Shown one piece after another: positions 9,331 to 17,880 of a stretch of DNA of 64,000 nucleotides. The translations under genes were made by a program, and so were the position numbers. Under the pieces are notes generated by a model. That model saw only the letters and a list, made by a program, of their open reading frames with translations, was not told the origin of the DNA and searched no databases. How positions within the stretch are numbered: position 1 is the stretch's first letter; the number at the start of each line of letters is the position of its first letter. The stretch spans positions 806,001 through 870,000 of the forward strand of contig NZ_CP088923.1 of the NCBI RefSeq assembly GCF_021545845.1, written 5' to 3'. This DNA comes from Rhodanobacter thiooxydans (GTDB taxonomy: Bacteria > Pseudomonadota > Gammaproteobacteria > Xanthomonadales > Rhodanobacteraceae).

Positions 9331-9520
9331 AATAGTGATCGGCGGAGCCATGATGCCCAGCCTTGTCGTGGTCTTCGGCGGCTGCCTGCTGCTGATGTGG
9401 CTGCTCGACGCGGTGATCGGCCGGCTCGGCCTGTACCGCTACGTACTGCATCCGTCACTGGTGCGGCTGGCGCTGTTCGTCTGCCTGTTCGGCGCCGCCG
9501 GACTGCTGCTGATCCACTGA
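9320..9520 (+). CDS. DUF1656 small membrane protein (AaeX-like)
   Basis: A 66-residue protein with two hydrophobic helices (MMPSLVVVFGGCLLLMWLLD and LVRLALFVCLFGAAGLLLIH). DUF1656/AaeX proteins are almost always encoded between or beside FUSC permease and HlyD adaptor genes; their role in the exporter is not settled. The ATG at 9320 lies inside the end of the FUSC gene (11-base overlap), indicating translational coupling, and the adaptor starts 5 bases after its stop. Confidence 0.88.
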   Translation: MPLEIVIGGAMMPSLVVVFGGCLLLMWLLDAVIGRLGLYRYVLHPSLVRLALFVCLFGAAGLLLIH

Positions 9521-9524
9521 GTCC

Positions 9525-10547
9525 ATGCCCATGAACAACAAACCCCTGCTGCTGCGCATTGCCGTCACCAGCGTCGTCGTCATCGTCGCCGCCCTGCTTG
9601 GCCACGCCCTGTGGAAGCACTACCTGTATTCGCCGTGGACACGCGACGGTCGCGTGCGCGCCGAAGTGGTACGGATCGCGCCGGATGTCTCCGGCCTGGT
9701 TTCCGCCGTGGCGGTGAGCGACAACCAGCTGGTGCGCAAGGGCGACCCGCTGTTCGCCATCGACCCCGCCCGTTTCCGCTACGCGGTCGACCAGGCGCAG
9801 GCCAACCTGGACGCTGCCGAGGCCAGCGCCCGTGCCGCCGGCGCCAACATCAGCGCAGCGCTGGCCAGTGCCGCGGCACGCAAGGCCGAGTACCAGATGC
9901 GTGCGGAAGAGGCCGCGCGCCGCCAGCACCTGGGCGACGTCATCACCCGGGAGGAACGCACCGACGCCGCGGCCGTCGCCAATTCCGCCCGCGCCACCTG
10001 GGCGCAGGCTCGGGCCGGCGGCAGCCAGGCGTCGGCGGTACGCGAGCAGGCGCAGGCCGCGGTGGAGCAGGCGCAGGTCGCGCTGGATCGGGCGCGGCTC
10101 GATCTGGAACGCACCGAGGTACGCGCGCCGGTGGACGGCTACGTCACCAACCTCGATGTCCGCGTCGGCGACTATGCTGCCACCGGTAGTCCGCGACTGG
10201 CGCTGATCGACAGCCACAGTTACTACCTGTACGGCTACTTCGAGGAAACCAAGCTGCCGCAGTTGCACGTGGGCGATCCGGTCGACATCCGACTGATGGC
10301 CGGCGGCGTGAGGCTGAAGGGCACCATCACCGGCATCGCGCGCGGCATCACCGACCGCGACAACCCCACCGGCAACGACCTGCTGGCCGACGTCAACCCC
10401 ACCTTCAACTGGGTGCGGCTGGCCCAGCGCGTGCCGGTGCGCATCGCGATCGACACCAGCCACCTGCCGGACGACACCCTGATCGCCGCCGGCATGACCG
10501 CCACCATCGAGGTGCAATCGCGCGCGGCCGACAGGCAGCGGCGGTAG
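9525..10547 (+). CDS. HlyD-family periplasmic adaptor subunit (AaeA-like)
   Basis: A 340-residue membrane-fusion protein: one N-terminal membrane helix (LRIAVTSVVVIVAALLGHAL), a biotinyl-lipoyl-like half (DGRVRAEVVRIAPDVSG), a long alpha-hairpin rich in Ala/Gln (about residues 85-190), the second lipoyl half (RTEVRAPVDGYVTNLDVRVGD, about 195-220) and a beta-barrel. It should link the FUSC permease to an outer-membrane channel encoded elsewhere. Two ATG codons, 9525 and 9531, are possible; neither has a strong ribosome site, consistent with coupling to the upstream gene. Confidence 0.9.
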   Translation: MPMNNKPLLLRIAVTSVVVIVAALLGHALWKHYLYSPWTRDGRVRAEVVRIAPDVSGLVSAVAVSDNQLVRKGDPLFAIDPARFRYAVDQAQANLDAAEASARAAGANISAALASAAARKAEYQMRAEEAARRQHLGDVITREERTDAAAVANSARATWAQARAGGSQASAVREQAQAAVEQAQVALDRARLDLERTEVRAPVDGYVTNLDVRVGDYAATGSPRLALIDSHSYYLYGYFEETKLPQLHVGDPVDIRLMAGGVRLKGTITGIARGITDRDNPTGNDLLADVNPTFNWVRLAQRVPVRIAIDTSHLPDDTLIAAGMTATIEVQSRAADRQRR

Positions 10548-10599
10548 GCATGCCGGGCGTGGTTTGCGATGATGCGCGCTGTTGCCTGCCGACTCCGCC

Positions 10600-11991
10600 A
10601 TGAACAAGTTGCTCACCGCACCGGGTCGTCTCGCGCGCCGCATGTTGCCGCTCCGGCGCAAACCGCGCTCACACGCCGATCTGCCGTTCTTCGCGGTGCC
10701 CGCCGAAGCCATCGCCGTGCTGCCCGATCCGGCCGCGTTCCGGCAGACGCTGCTGCGGCTGATCGCACAGGCCACGCGGCGCGTCGTGATCGTGGCGCTG
10801 TATCTGCAGGACGACGACGGCGGCCGCGAGGTGCTCGATGCGCTGCATGAGGCGAAGCGGCGTGTGCCGGGCTTGCAGGTATCCGTGTTCGTCGACTGGC
10901 ATCGCGCGCAGCGCGGCCTGATCGGCAAGCAGAAAAGCGCAGGCAACGCGGGCATGTACCGCGAGGCCGCCGCGCGGTTCGGTACGGGCGTCGAGGTCTA
11001 CGGCGTGCCGGTGCAGAACCGCGAGCTATTCGGCGTGCTGCACTTGAAGGGCTTCGTGATCGACGACGCGGTACTGTACAGCGGTGCCAGCCTCAACGAT
11101 GTCTACCTGGCCCGGCACGGGCGCTACCGGCTCGACCGCTACCACCTGCTGCAGCATGCCGGCCTGGCCGATGCGATGGCCGGGTTCGTGCAGCAGCACT
11201 TTATCGGCAGCGAAGCCGTGCAGCGGCTGGACGTGGTCGAGGTGCCGTCCACGCGATCGCTGCAGCCGGCCATCCGCGAGTTGCGCCAGGACCTGCAGCG
11301 CGCCGCGTACGCAATTCCGCCCGATATCCTGGGCGCCGGCGAGGTCGCGGTGACGCCGCTGCTGGGCTTCGGCCGCGCCGACAACGCGCTGAACGCGACG
11401 CTGCTGGACCTGCTGCGCGGCGCGAGCGAGCGGGTGCTGCTGCTGACGCCTTACTTCAACCTGCCGCGGCCGGTGCGGGTGCTGCTGGGCCAGCTGCTGC
11501 GGCGTGGCTGCCGTATCGACATCATGGTCGGCGACAAGATCGCCAACGATTTCTACATTCCGCCGGGGCAGCCATTCAAGACCATCGGCCTGCTGCCGTA
11601 CCTGTACGAGAACAACCTGCGCCGCTTCGCGCGGGCGCATCGCCGGCAGATCGACAGCGGCCAGCTCAACCTGCATCTGTGGCGCGACGGCGACAACAGC
11701 TACCACCTGAAGGGCCTGTTCATCGACGACGACGTGGCCGTGCTGACCGGCAACAACCTCAACCCGCGCGCATGGTCGCTGGACCTGGAGAACGGCCTGG
11801 TACTGCGCGACCCGGCGCATCTGCTGCAGGCGAAACACGCGGCGGAGTGGGCGGCCCTGCGCCGGCATGCCACGCGGCTGAGCGATGACCGTGCGCTGGA
11901 AAGCCCGCGGCGCTACCCGGCCGAAGTGCGCCGGCTGCTGCGCCGGGTGAACCGTGTCCGGCTGGACCGGCTGGTCAACCGCCTGCTGTAG
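10600..11991 (+). CDS. pssA: PssA, phosphatidylserine synthase (phospholipase D superfamily type)
   Basis: Catalyses CDP-diacylglycerol + L-serine to phosphatidylserine, the first committed step to phosphatidylethanolamine. This is the E. coli type, not the membrane-embedded CDP-alcohol transferase type: it has two HKD motifs, HLKGFVIDD near residue 148 and YHLKGLFIDDDVAVLTG near 370, and an HKD-typical spacing of about 220 residues. At 463 residues it is close to the E. coli length (451). The TAG stop is the TAG of a GTAG-type REP element that begins at 11988. ATG at 10600 (MNKLL) is preferred to the in-frame ATG at 10582. Confidence 0.92.
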   Translation: MNKLLTAPGRLARRMLPLRRKPRSHADLPFFAVPAEAIAVLPDPAAFRQTLLRLIAQATRRVVIVALYLQDDDGGREVLDALHEAKRRVPGLQVSVFVDWHRAQRGLIGKQKSAGNAGMYREAAARFGTGVEVYGVPVQNRELFGVLHLKGFVIDDAVLYSGASLNDVYLARHGRYRLDRYHLLQHAGLADAMAGFVQQHFIGSEAVQRLDVVEVPSTRSLQPAIRELRQDLQRAAYAIPPDILGAGEVAVTPLLGFGRADNALNATLLDLLRGASERVLLLTPYFNLPRPVRVLLGQLLRRGCRIDIMVGDKIANDFYIPPGQPFKTIGLLPYLYENNLRRFARAHRRQIDSGQLNLHLWRDGDNSYHLKGLFIDDDVAVLTGNNLNPRAWSLDLENGLVLRDPAHLLQAKHAAEWAALRRHATRLSDDRALESPRRYPAEVRRLLRRVNRVRLDRLVNRLL

Positions 11992-12112
11992 GCGCGCGCT
12001 CGCGGGCGATGCCTTGAAAGCCGGGATTCGGGATTCGGGATTCGGGATTCGAAAGAGCATCGCTCGCGAGCGGGCTCCTACGGTTCAGCCGGGCGGGCGG
12101 TGTCCGCCCTAC
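11988..12112. repeat. REP pair with four perfect GGGATTC heptads and a second REP type
   Basis: Left REP (11988-12013) begins GTAG at the pssA stop; the facing REP (12055-12081) ends in CTAC. Between them are four exact tandem copies of GGGATTC (12023-12050). A further REP-like palindrome of GGGCGG/CCGCCC type (12091-12112) ends in CTAC and supplies the TAG stop of the convergent GNAT gene. The 117-bp gap between two convergent genes is therefore essentially all repeat. GTAG-headed REPs are usually moved by RAYT (TnpA-REP) transposases, none of which is in this window. Confidence 0.8.
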
Positions 12113-12708
12113 GATGCGGCGAGCCGGTTCAGCCGCATGCCCAGCCAGTTCCCCACGTTCGGCCACTCGTCGGCGAGGATGCTGAAGCAGACGGTGTTGC
12201 GCAGGCTGCCATCGGTGCGGCGCTTGTGGGCGCGCAGCACGCCTTCGCGCTGCGCGCCGAGGCGCTCGATCGCGCGCAGCGAGTCCTCGTTGTTCTCGTC
12301 GGTATGGAAGGCCACCGCCACGCAGTCCAGCGCCTCGAACGCGTGCTCCAGCAGCAGGCGCTTGCAGGCGGTGTTGAGGTGGGTCCGCTGCCAGCGCCTG
12401 GCGTACCAGGTGTAGCCGATGGCCAGCCGCGGCAGCGCGGCGTCGATCTCGTAGTAGCGGGTGCTGCCGACGATCTCGCCGCTGCCGGCCTCGCGCACGG
12501 CGAACGGCAGCATGTGCCCCTCGGCCTGGCCCTGCAGTGCCTTCTCGACGTAGCCGTGCGCCTGGCCCGGTGGCGGCACGCTGGTGACCGCGAGGTTCCA
12601 CAGCTCGCCGTCGGCCGCGGCGGCTTCCAGTGCGGGCACGTGGTCGAGGCTCAGGGGTTCCAGCACGACGTACTCGTCGTGCAGGCGGAGCGGGGCGAAC
12701 GGGTTCAT
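12109..12708 (-). CDS. GNAT N-acetyltransferase (RimJ/RimL-like)
   Basis: A 199-residue single-domain GNAT protein. The fold shows as an N-terminal beta strand with LEPLSLDHVPAL, the central acetyl-CoA region (PRLAIGYTWYARRWQRTHLNT, where the usual pyrophosphate loop has diverged) and the typical ENNEDSLRAIERLGAQREGVLR motif near the end. Relatives acetylate ribosomal protein N-termini or small amines; the substrate cannot be inferred. Transcribed with the ydcH-like gene, 14 bases downstream of it. The TAG stop belongs to a REP-like palindrome. Confidence 0.85.
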   Translation of the reverse strand: MNPFAPLRLHDEYVVLEPLSLDHVPALEAAAADGELWNLAVTSVPPPGQAHGYVEKALQGQAEGHMLPFAVREAGSGEIVGSTRYYEIDAALPRLAIGYTWYARRWQRTHLNTACKRLLLEHAFEALDCVAVAFHTDENNEDSLRAIERLGAQREGVLRAHKRRTDGSLRNTVCFSILADEWPNVGNWLGMRLNRLAAS

Positions 12709-12722
12709 GGGGAGTCCGGTGT

Positions 12723-12929
12723 TCAGGCGTCGAGGTCGGGGATCAGCTTGCTCTCGAGCCGGGCGATGTTGTCCTTCAGCAGCAGCTTGCGCTTCTTCAG
12801 CCGGGTCAGCTGCAGCTCATCGCGGCCGATCGCCGCGTCGAGCCGCTCGATCGCCGCGTCGAGGTCGCGGTGCTCCATCCGCAACTCGGCCAGCAGATGA
12901 ACGATCTCGGCGTGATCCTGAACCTGCAT
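12723..12929 (-). CDS. YdcH/DUF465 family small coiled-coil protein
   Basis: A 68-residue, strongly charged helical protein (LDAAIERLDAAIGRDELQLTRLKKRKLLLKD) that matches DUF465/YdcH, a widespread small family with the C-terminal LKKxKLxLKDxI signature. Its function is unknown; a short coiled-coil hairpin is expected. It is the first gene of a two-gene unit with the GNAT gene and is divergent from ttcA, with a TAAACT -10 candidate (12965-12960) upstream. Confidence 0.85.
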   Translation of the reverse strand: MQVQDHAEIVHLLAELRMEHRDLDAAIERLDAAIGRDELQLTRLKKRKLLLKDNIARLESKLIPDLDA

Positions 12930-12959
12930 GGCGATGACGACTGCTGGGGCGATTTTCCT

Positions 12960-13009
12960 AGTTTAACGCCGTTTGCGGGGCGGTAGCGGGGCGCCCGGGC
13001 AGCTACAAT
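12960..13009. promoter_or_regulatory. Divergent promoter region of ydcH-like gene and ttcA
   Basis: TACAAT (13004-13009, plus strand) is a near-consensus -10 about 30 bases before the ttcA start; no good -35 is present at 16-18 bases. On the minus strand TAAACT (12965-12960) is a -10 candidate for the ydcH-like gene. Confidence 0.4.
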
Positions 13010-13038
13010 AGGCGTTCTTCTCCGTCCGATGGGTCGTC

Positions 13039-13911
13039 ATGTCCGTCCAGTTCGAGATCCCCTGTCCGTCGGCTGCCGAGAGCGGCAAGCTGGCCCGGCG
13101 CCTGCGTCGCCAGGTCGGCCAGGCGATCGGCGATTTCGGCATGATCGAGGACGGCGACAAGGTGATGGTGTGCCTGTCCGGCGGCAAGGATTCGCACACC
13201 CTGCTGGATCTGCTGCTGCAGCTGCAGGCAAAGGCGCCGGTGCGCTTCGAGCTGATCGCGGTGAACCTGGACCAGAAGCAGCCGGGTTTTCCCGCGCACG
13301 TATTGCCGGAATATCTGAAATCGTGCGGCGTGCCGTTCCACATCATCGAGCAGGACACCTACAGCACGGTGACGCGGGTGATCCCGGCCGGCAAGACCCT
13401 GTGCAGCCTGTGTTCGCGGCTGCGCCGCGGTGCGCTGTACACCTGGGCGGCGGCAAACGGCATTACCAAGATCGCGCTCGGCCACCATCGTGATGACATC
13501 CTCGCCACGTTCTTCCTCAACCTGTTCTACCAGGCGCAGCTGAAGGCGATGCCGCCGAAGCTGCGCTCGGACGACGGCCGCCACGTGGTGATCCGCCCGC
13601 TGGCGTATTGCCGCGAAAGCGACATCGCCGAGTATGCGGCGCAGCAGCGGTTCCCGATCATCCCATGCAACCTGTGCGGCTCGCAGGACAACCTGCAGCG
13701 CCAGGCGGTGCAGCGCATGCTGGCCGAGTGGGAACGCCAGCAGCCCGGGCGCAGCGAGAATATCTTCCGCGCACTGGGCCATGTGTCGCCCTCGCACCTG
13801 ACGGACCGCACGCTGTTCGATTTCGCGCTGGGCGTAGCGGCCGTGTGGCCGACCGACGCGACGGACGCCGCGGCCGCGCCTGGACATTCTTCCCATCCAC
13901 CTGTCGAGTAA
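13039..13911 (+). CDS. ttcA: TtcA, tRNA 2-thiocytidine(32) synthetase
   Basis: ATP-dependent PP-loop enzyme that thiolates C32 of some tRNAs and carries a [4Fe-4S] cluster. Visible are the PP-loop SGGKDS near residue 48 and the paired CxxC motifs, CSLC near 121 and CNLC near 211, that bind the cluster. The fold is complete (290 residues; E. coli 311). It has its own TACAAT promoter candidate and is followed 5 bases later by the aminotransferase gene, so the two are probably co-transcribed. Confidence 0.95.
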   Translation: MSVQFEIPCPSAAESGKLARRLRRQVGQAIGDFGMIEDGDKVMVCLSGGKDSHTLLDLLLQLQAKAPVRFELIAVNLDQKQPGFPAHVLPEYLKSCGVPFHIIEQDTYSTVTRVIPAGKTLCSLCSRLRRGALYTWAAANGITKIALGHHRDDILATFFLNLFYQAQLKAMPPKLRSDDGRHVVIRPLAYCRESDIAEYAAQQRFPIIPCNLCGSQDNLQRQAVQRMLAEWERQQPGRSENIFRALGHVSPSHLTDRTLFDFALGVAAVWPTDATDAAAAPGHSSHPPVE

Positions 13912-13916
13912 CCGCC

Positions 13917-15119
13917 GTGTCCTTCTTTGCATCCGTTGAAATGGCCCCGGGCGATCCGATCCTGGGTCTCACCGAAACCTACCTGGCCGATCCGCGTCCG
14001 GGCAAGATCAACCTCGGCGTGGGCATCTACGTCGACGAGCAGGGTCGCATCCCGCTGCTGCCGAGCGTGCACGAAGTGGAGCAGGCGCTGACCGCCGCGG
14101 CGAAGCCGCGCGGCTACCTGCCGATCGACGGCATGCCGGCGTACAACCTGGCGACCCAGCGGCTGGTGTTCGGCGTCGACTCGCCGCTGCTGGCGGCCGG
14201 CCGCGTGGCCACCGCACAGACCGTCGGCGGCAGCGGTGCGCTGCGGGTGGCGGCGGACCTGCTCAAGCAGGTGGCCGGGGCGGGCGCGAAGATCGCCATC
14301 AGCAACCCCAGCTGGGGCAACCACCACGCGGTGTTCCGCACCGCGGGCTTCGCCCTGGTCGACTACCGCTACTACGACGCGGCCAGCCACGGGCTGGACT
14401 TCGCCGGCATGCTGGAAGACCTCGGCCGGCTCGAAGCGGGCACCGTGGTGCTGCTGCACGCATGCTGCCACAACCCTACCGGCGTGGATCTGGACACGAC
14501 GCAGTGGCAGCAGCTGATCGACCTGCTGAAGGAACGCCGGCTGCTGCCGTTCGTCGACATGGCCTACCAGGGCTTCGCCCAGGGCGCCGACGCCGATGCC
14601 GCCGGCGTGCGGCTGCTGGCCGCGTCGGGGATCAAGGCGTTCGTGGTGGCCAACTCGTATTCGAAGTCGTTCTCACTGTACGGCGAGCGGGTCGGTGCGC
14701 TGTCGGTGGTCGGCGCCGACCGCGACGAGGCGGCGCGGCTGCTGTCGAAGATCAAGCAGACCATCCGCGCGAACTATTCCAGCCCGTCCACGCACGGCGC
14801 CGCGCTGGTCGCCGGCGTGCTCGGCAGCACGGAACTGCATGCGCGCTGGGAGCAGGAGCTGGGTGGCATGCGCGGGCGCATCCACGCCATGCGCGCGGGC
14901 TTCGTCGAGAAACTGGCCGCGCTCGGCGCCGCGGATTTCGGCTTCATCAACCGCCAGGCCGGCATGTTCTCCTACTCCGGCCTGAGCAAGGCGCAGGTGC
15001 ACCGGCTGCGCGACGAGCACGCGATCTACGCGCTGGACAGCGGCCGCATCTGCGTGGCCGCACTGAACCGGGCCAACCTCGACACGGTGGCTGCGGCGGT
15101 CGCTGCCGTTTCCCGCTGA
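13917..15119 (+). CDS. tyrB: Aromatic/aspartate aminotransferase (TyrB/AspC class I)
   Basis: PLP-dependent class I aminotransferase of the AspC/TyrB subgroup, interconverting aromatic amino acids or aspartate with their 2-oxo acids using 2-oxoglutarate. Signatures: MSFFASVEMAPGDPILGL N-terminus, HACCHNPTGVD, and the PLP lysine in NSYSKSFSLYGERVG near residue 250. At 400 residues it matches the family (396-398). GTG at 13917 gives the conserved start. Substrate preference between aromatic and aspartate cannot be settled by eye, so the symbol is the likelier of two. Confidence 0.88.
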   Translation: MSFFASVEMAPGDPILGLTETYLADPRPGKINLGVGIYVDEQGRIPLLPSVHEVEQALTAAAKPRGYLPIDGMPAYNLATQRLVFGVDSPLLAAGRVATAQTVGGSGALRVAADLLKQVAGAGAKIAISNPSWGNHHAVFRTAGFALVDYRYYDAASHGLDFAGMLEDLGRLEAGTVVLLHACCHNPTGVDLDTTQWQQLIDLLKERRLLPFVDMAYQGFAQGADADAAGVRLLAASGIKAFVVANSYSKSFSLYGERVGALSVVGADRDEAARLLSKIKQTIRANYSSPSTHGAALVAGVLGSTELHARWEQELGGMRGRIHAMRAGFVEKLAALGAADFGFINRQAGMFSYSGLSKAQVHRLRDEHAIYALDSGRICVAALNRANLDTVAAAVAAVSR

Positions 15120-15130
15120 TACTCCTGATC

Positions 15131-15279
15131 GTCATCCCGGCGAAAGCCGGCTCGCGAAGGCAGGATGCCGAAGCGAACGCCACAGGCGGCCCGAAGGGCT
15201 GGCCGCAGGAAGCGGCCAGTAATCCAGTGCCTTTGACCATGTCGAGGCGCTGGATTCCGGCTTTCGCCGGAATGACGGC
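15131..15279. repeat. Palindromic repeat with GTCATYCCGGCGAAAGCCGG ends
   Basis: A 149-bp element with inverted ends: GTCATCCCGGCGAAAGCCGG on the left and its near complement on the right (15254-15278). An inner pair, AATCCAGTGCC and GCGCTGGATT, extends the structure. It fills the gap between tyrB and rdgC. Similar GTCATTCCGGCGAAAGCC palindromes are common intergenic repeats in proteobacteria; no coding content. Confidence 0.75.
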
Positions 15280-15318
15280 TAAACCAGCTGCTTCTCGCAG
15301 CATTGAACCGGATACCGA

Positions 15319-16236
15319 ATGTTCTTTCGCAACCTCACGCTGTTCCGTTTTTCCCCCGCCGTCGCCGCCGATCTCGACCGCATCGACGAAGTGCTGGCCG
15401 AGCACCGGCTGCGCCCGTGCGGGCCGCTGGAAATGTTCACCAAGGGTTTCGTGCCGCCGGTCGGCCGTGGCGAGGGCGAGCCGCTCACGCACACGGTGAA
15501 GCAGTGCACGCTGCTGACCGTGGGCGGCGAGGACAAGCTGCTGCCGGCCGCGGTGATCAACGACGAACTGCAACGCAAGGTGCAGAAGATCGCCGAGGAG
15601 GAAGGCCGCAAGGTCGGCGGCCGCGAGCGCAAGCGGATCAAGGAAGACCTGCTGACCGAACTGCTGCCGCGCGCGTTCGTGCGCAACTCGCGCATGTCTG
15701 CCTATGTCGACCGGAAGCACGGCTGGCTGGTGTTGGACACTTCCAGCCGCAAGTCGGCCGAGAACGCGCTGACCCAGATCCGCGAGGCGCTGGGCAGCTT
15801 CCCGGCGGTGCCGCTGGCGCCGGAGGAAGGCCCGCGCGTGCTGATGACCGACTGGCTGGCCACCGGCAACCTGCCGGCCGGGCTCACCCTGGGCGATGAG
15901 TGCGAGCTGCGCGACCCGGCCACCGCCACCGGCGCGATCGCACGCTGCCGCCGGCAGGACCTGGACGCCGAGGAGGTCAAGGAGCACCTGCGCAACGGCA
16001 AGCAGGTGTTCATGCTCGGTCTCACCTTCGATGAGAGGATCAGTTTCGTGCTGGGCGAAGACCTCATCGTGCGCAAGCTGAAGTTCCTCGACGTGGTGAT
16101 GGATGAGCTGGGCGACAGCCAGCAGGACGCCCATGCCGAGCTGGATGCCGGCTTCGCCCTGCTGACGCTGGAGCTGGAGCGTCTGCTGGGCAAGCTGGAG
16201 GAGTGGTTCGGGCTGCCGCGCCCGGCCGATAGCTGA
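15319..16236 (+). CDS. rdgC: RdgC, recombination-associated DNA-binding protein
   Basis: A 305-residue RdgC homologue (E. coli 303). RdgC forms a ring dimer around duplex DNA and inhibits RecA filament function. The N-terminal MFFRNLTLFRF, the FTKGFVPPVGRG segment, EEGRKVGGRERKRIKEDLL and the C-terminal GFALLTLELERLLGKLEEWFG are all family-typical. It follows a palindromic repeat and stands alone; ATG at 15319 gives the conserved start. Confidence 0.96.
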   Translation: MFFRNLTLFRFSPAVAADLDRIDEVLAEHRLRPCGPLEMFTKGFVPPVGRGEGEPLTHTVKQCTLLTVGGEDKLLPAAVINDELQRKVQKIAEEEGRKVGGRERKRIKEDLLTELLPRAFVRNSRMSAYVDRKHGWLVLDTSSRKSAENALTQIREALGSFPAVPLAPEEGPRVLMTDWLATGNLPAGLTLGDECELRDPATATGAIARCRRQDLDAEEVKEHLRNGKQVFMLGLTFDERISFVLGEDLIVRKLKFLDVVMDELGDSQQDAHAELDAGFALLTLELERLLGKLEEWFGLPRPADS

Positions 16237-16351
16237 ACGAGAAAGCCATATCGCCGGAACGTCCGGCGCGCCATACTTGGCGTCCGGCCGCTTGCGGGCG
16301 GCGGATTCCCCCGTTGATCAGCACAGGGCCGGGCAAGAAGCAGGCAGGATC

Positions 16352-17122
16352 ATGGCGCAGCATCTGGAAGGCGACTGGCTGGAACTGGCCACCGTGGGCG
16401 GCAGCATCATCCGGGTGCTGAAGGCCGCCCATCCGCGTGCCCGTCGGCTGCGCCTCACGGTGACGCCGCAGGGCGCGAGGGTCACCTATCCGCTAGGCAC
16501 CCACCCGGCCCAGGTCAGCGCGTTCCTGCGCAGCCACGCCGACTGGCTGGAGCAGAAGCTCGACGAGCTGAACCTGATCGTGAAGCCGCTGCCGCCGCTG
16601 CGCGTGGGCTACCCGTGCAGCTTCCCGCTGCGCGGCGAGACGGCGACGCTCGACTGGATCGAAGGCGCCTACCCGAAGGTCGAGCCACATGCGGCGGGGC
16701 TGACGCTGGTGATCCCGCGTCCGCACACCCGCGCGCTGCCGATCGCCCGCGGCCTGCTCGCCTCGCACCTGGAAGCGCTGATCCGCCGCGACGTCTCGCG
16801 CTGGCTGGCCGGCTACGTGCCGCAGCTGGGGCTGGCGCCCACCGCGCTGAAGATCCGCCCGATGAAAAGCCTGTGGGGTAGCCTGGACACGCGCGACCGC
16901 ATCAATCTCGACCTCGCGCTGGCGCTGGCGCCGCCGACGGCGTTGCGCTACGTGCTGGTGCACGAGCTGTGCCATCTCAAGGTACGCAACCACTCGCCGC
17001 GGTTCTGGGCGCAGGTCGAGAACCTGTTTCCGGACTGGCGCGAGCAGCGCGACTGGCTGCGCCAGCACGGCGCGATCCTCAAGGCCGAACTCGACCGGCT
17101 GGTCGACGACGTGGCCGACTGA
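16352..17122 (+). CDS. YgjP/DUF45-family zinc metalloprotein
   Basis: A 256-residue YgjP-like metallopeptidase-fold protein of the M48-related DUF45 family. The zinc motif HELCHLKVRNHSPRFW (HExxH plus third ligand His, about residue 204-213) and the preceding MKSLWGSLDTRDRINLDLAL block are diagnostic. Proteolysis has not been shown for the family; some members have been assigned UTP pyrophosphatase-like activity. ATG at 16352 follows CAGGCAGGA; the longer upstream frame is not family-like. Confidence 0.88.
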   Translation: MAQHLEGDWLELATVGGSIIRVLKAAHPRARRLRLTVTPQGARVTYPLGTHPAQVSAFLRSHADWLEQKLDELNLIVKPLPPLRVGYPCSFPLRGETATLDWIEGAYPKVEPHAAGLTLVIPRPHTRALPIARGLLASHLEALIRRDVSRWLAGYVPQLGLAPTALKIRPMKSLWGSLDTRDRINLDLALALAPPTALRYVLVHELCHLKVRNHSPRFWAQVENLFPDWREQRDWLRQHGAILKAELDRLVDDVAD

Positions 17123-17140
17123 CGTCCGCGTGCGGCTGGC

Positions 17141-17728
17141 TCAGTGGTTCCTGGGCCGGCGCACGTACTTCGTGCCCAGCAGCACATCCCACAGCAGCGT
17201 GGTGACGCCGAAGTTGCAGTCCGGGTGATAGTGGTGCACGTGGTGGGCGCCGGCCCAGCGCCGCAGCAGCGGCTGCTTGAAGCGCACGTGGTGGATGATG
17301 AAGTGGCTCAGGCCGTAGACGATGTAGCCGAAGGTGATCGCGCTGGCCAGCAGCAGGGCGAAGCCGGTTGGCATGACCAGCGCGAACACGCCGGCCAGCG
17401 CCAGCAGTACTGTCGGCGGCAGGAAGAACGGCAGCGAATCGTAGCCCAGTGGCCGCTGATGATGCATGTCGTGACCCTGCGTGAACAGCGGGATCCGCGT
17501 GTGGAACATCCAGCGATGGAAGAAGTACTCGATGAAGCTGAAGGCGAACAGGCCCAGCAGCAGCGCCAGCAGTGCGCTCCACGCGCCGCCCGCGTGCAGT
17601 CGCCAACCGGCGACCAGCAGCGCCAGACACAGGACGACGTCCACCCCCAGCTCGGTCCAGTAGTTGGCGCGGGTGGCGGACATCCGCACCACCGCGTCGA
17701 CGAAGATGCGCCAGGGATTCCGTTTCAT
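17141..17728 (-). CDS. Fatty acid hydroxylase/sterol desaturase superfamily membrane protein
   Basis: A 195-residue di-iron membrane enzyme. Histidine clusters are in place: HRWMFH and HDMHH at about 85-110, HFIIHH near 155 and HHVHHYH near 170. Hydrophobic helices alternate with them (VVLCLALLVAGW, ALLALLLGLFAFSFIEYF). Relatives hydroxylate fatty acyl chains, sterols or carotenoids in the membrane; the substrate is unknown. ATG at 17728 (MKRNPWRIFVDAVV) is preferred to ATG at 17800. Convergent with the ygjP-like gene, 18 bases apart. Confidence 0.87.
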   Translation of the reverse strand: MKRNPWRIFVDAVVRMSATRANYWTELGVDVVLCLALLVAGWRLHAGGAWSALLALLLGLFAFSFIEYFFHRWMFHTRIPLFTQGHDMHHQRPLGYDSLPFFLPPTVLLALAGVFALVMPTGFALLLASAITFGYIVYGLSHFIIHHVRFKQPLLRRWAGAHHVHHYHPDCNFGVTTLLWDVLLGTKYVRRPRNH

Positions 17729-17880
17729 CGCTTGCTGCACCGTCCTGCCTTCCTGCGCACGGGAACGCCAGGCCGCGGCGTCACGTCGGCATTCTCCCAC
17801 GGTGTCACACGCGTTTCATTATGTCATGGCAGGGCGGCGGCGCTCCGTTCAGCATCCTGCAGGTGGCTGCCGCATCCCGC

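Noticed and set aside
12023..12050. CRISPR-like array
   Set aside because: Tandem 7-bp units without spacers; no cas genes in the window.
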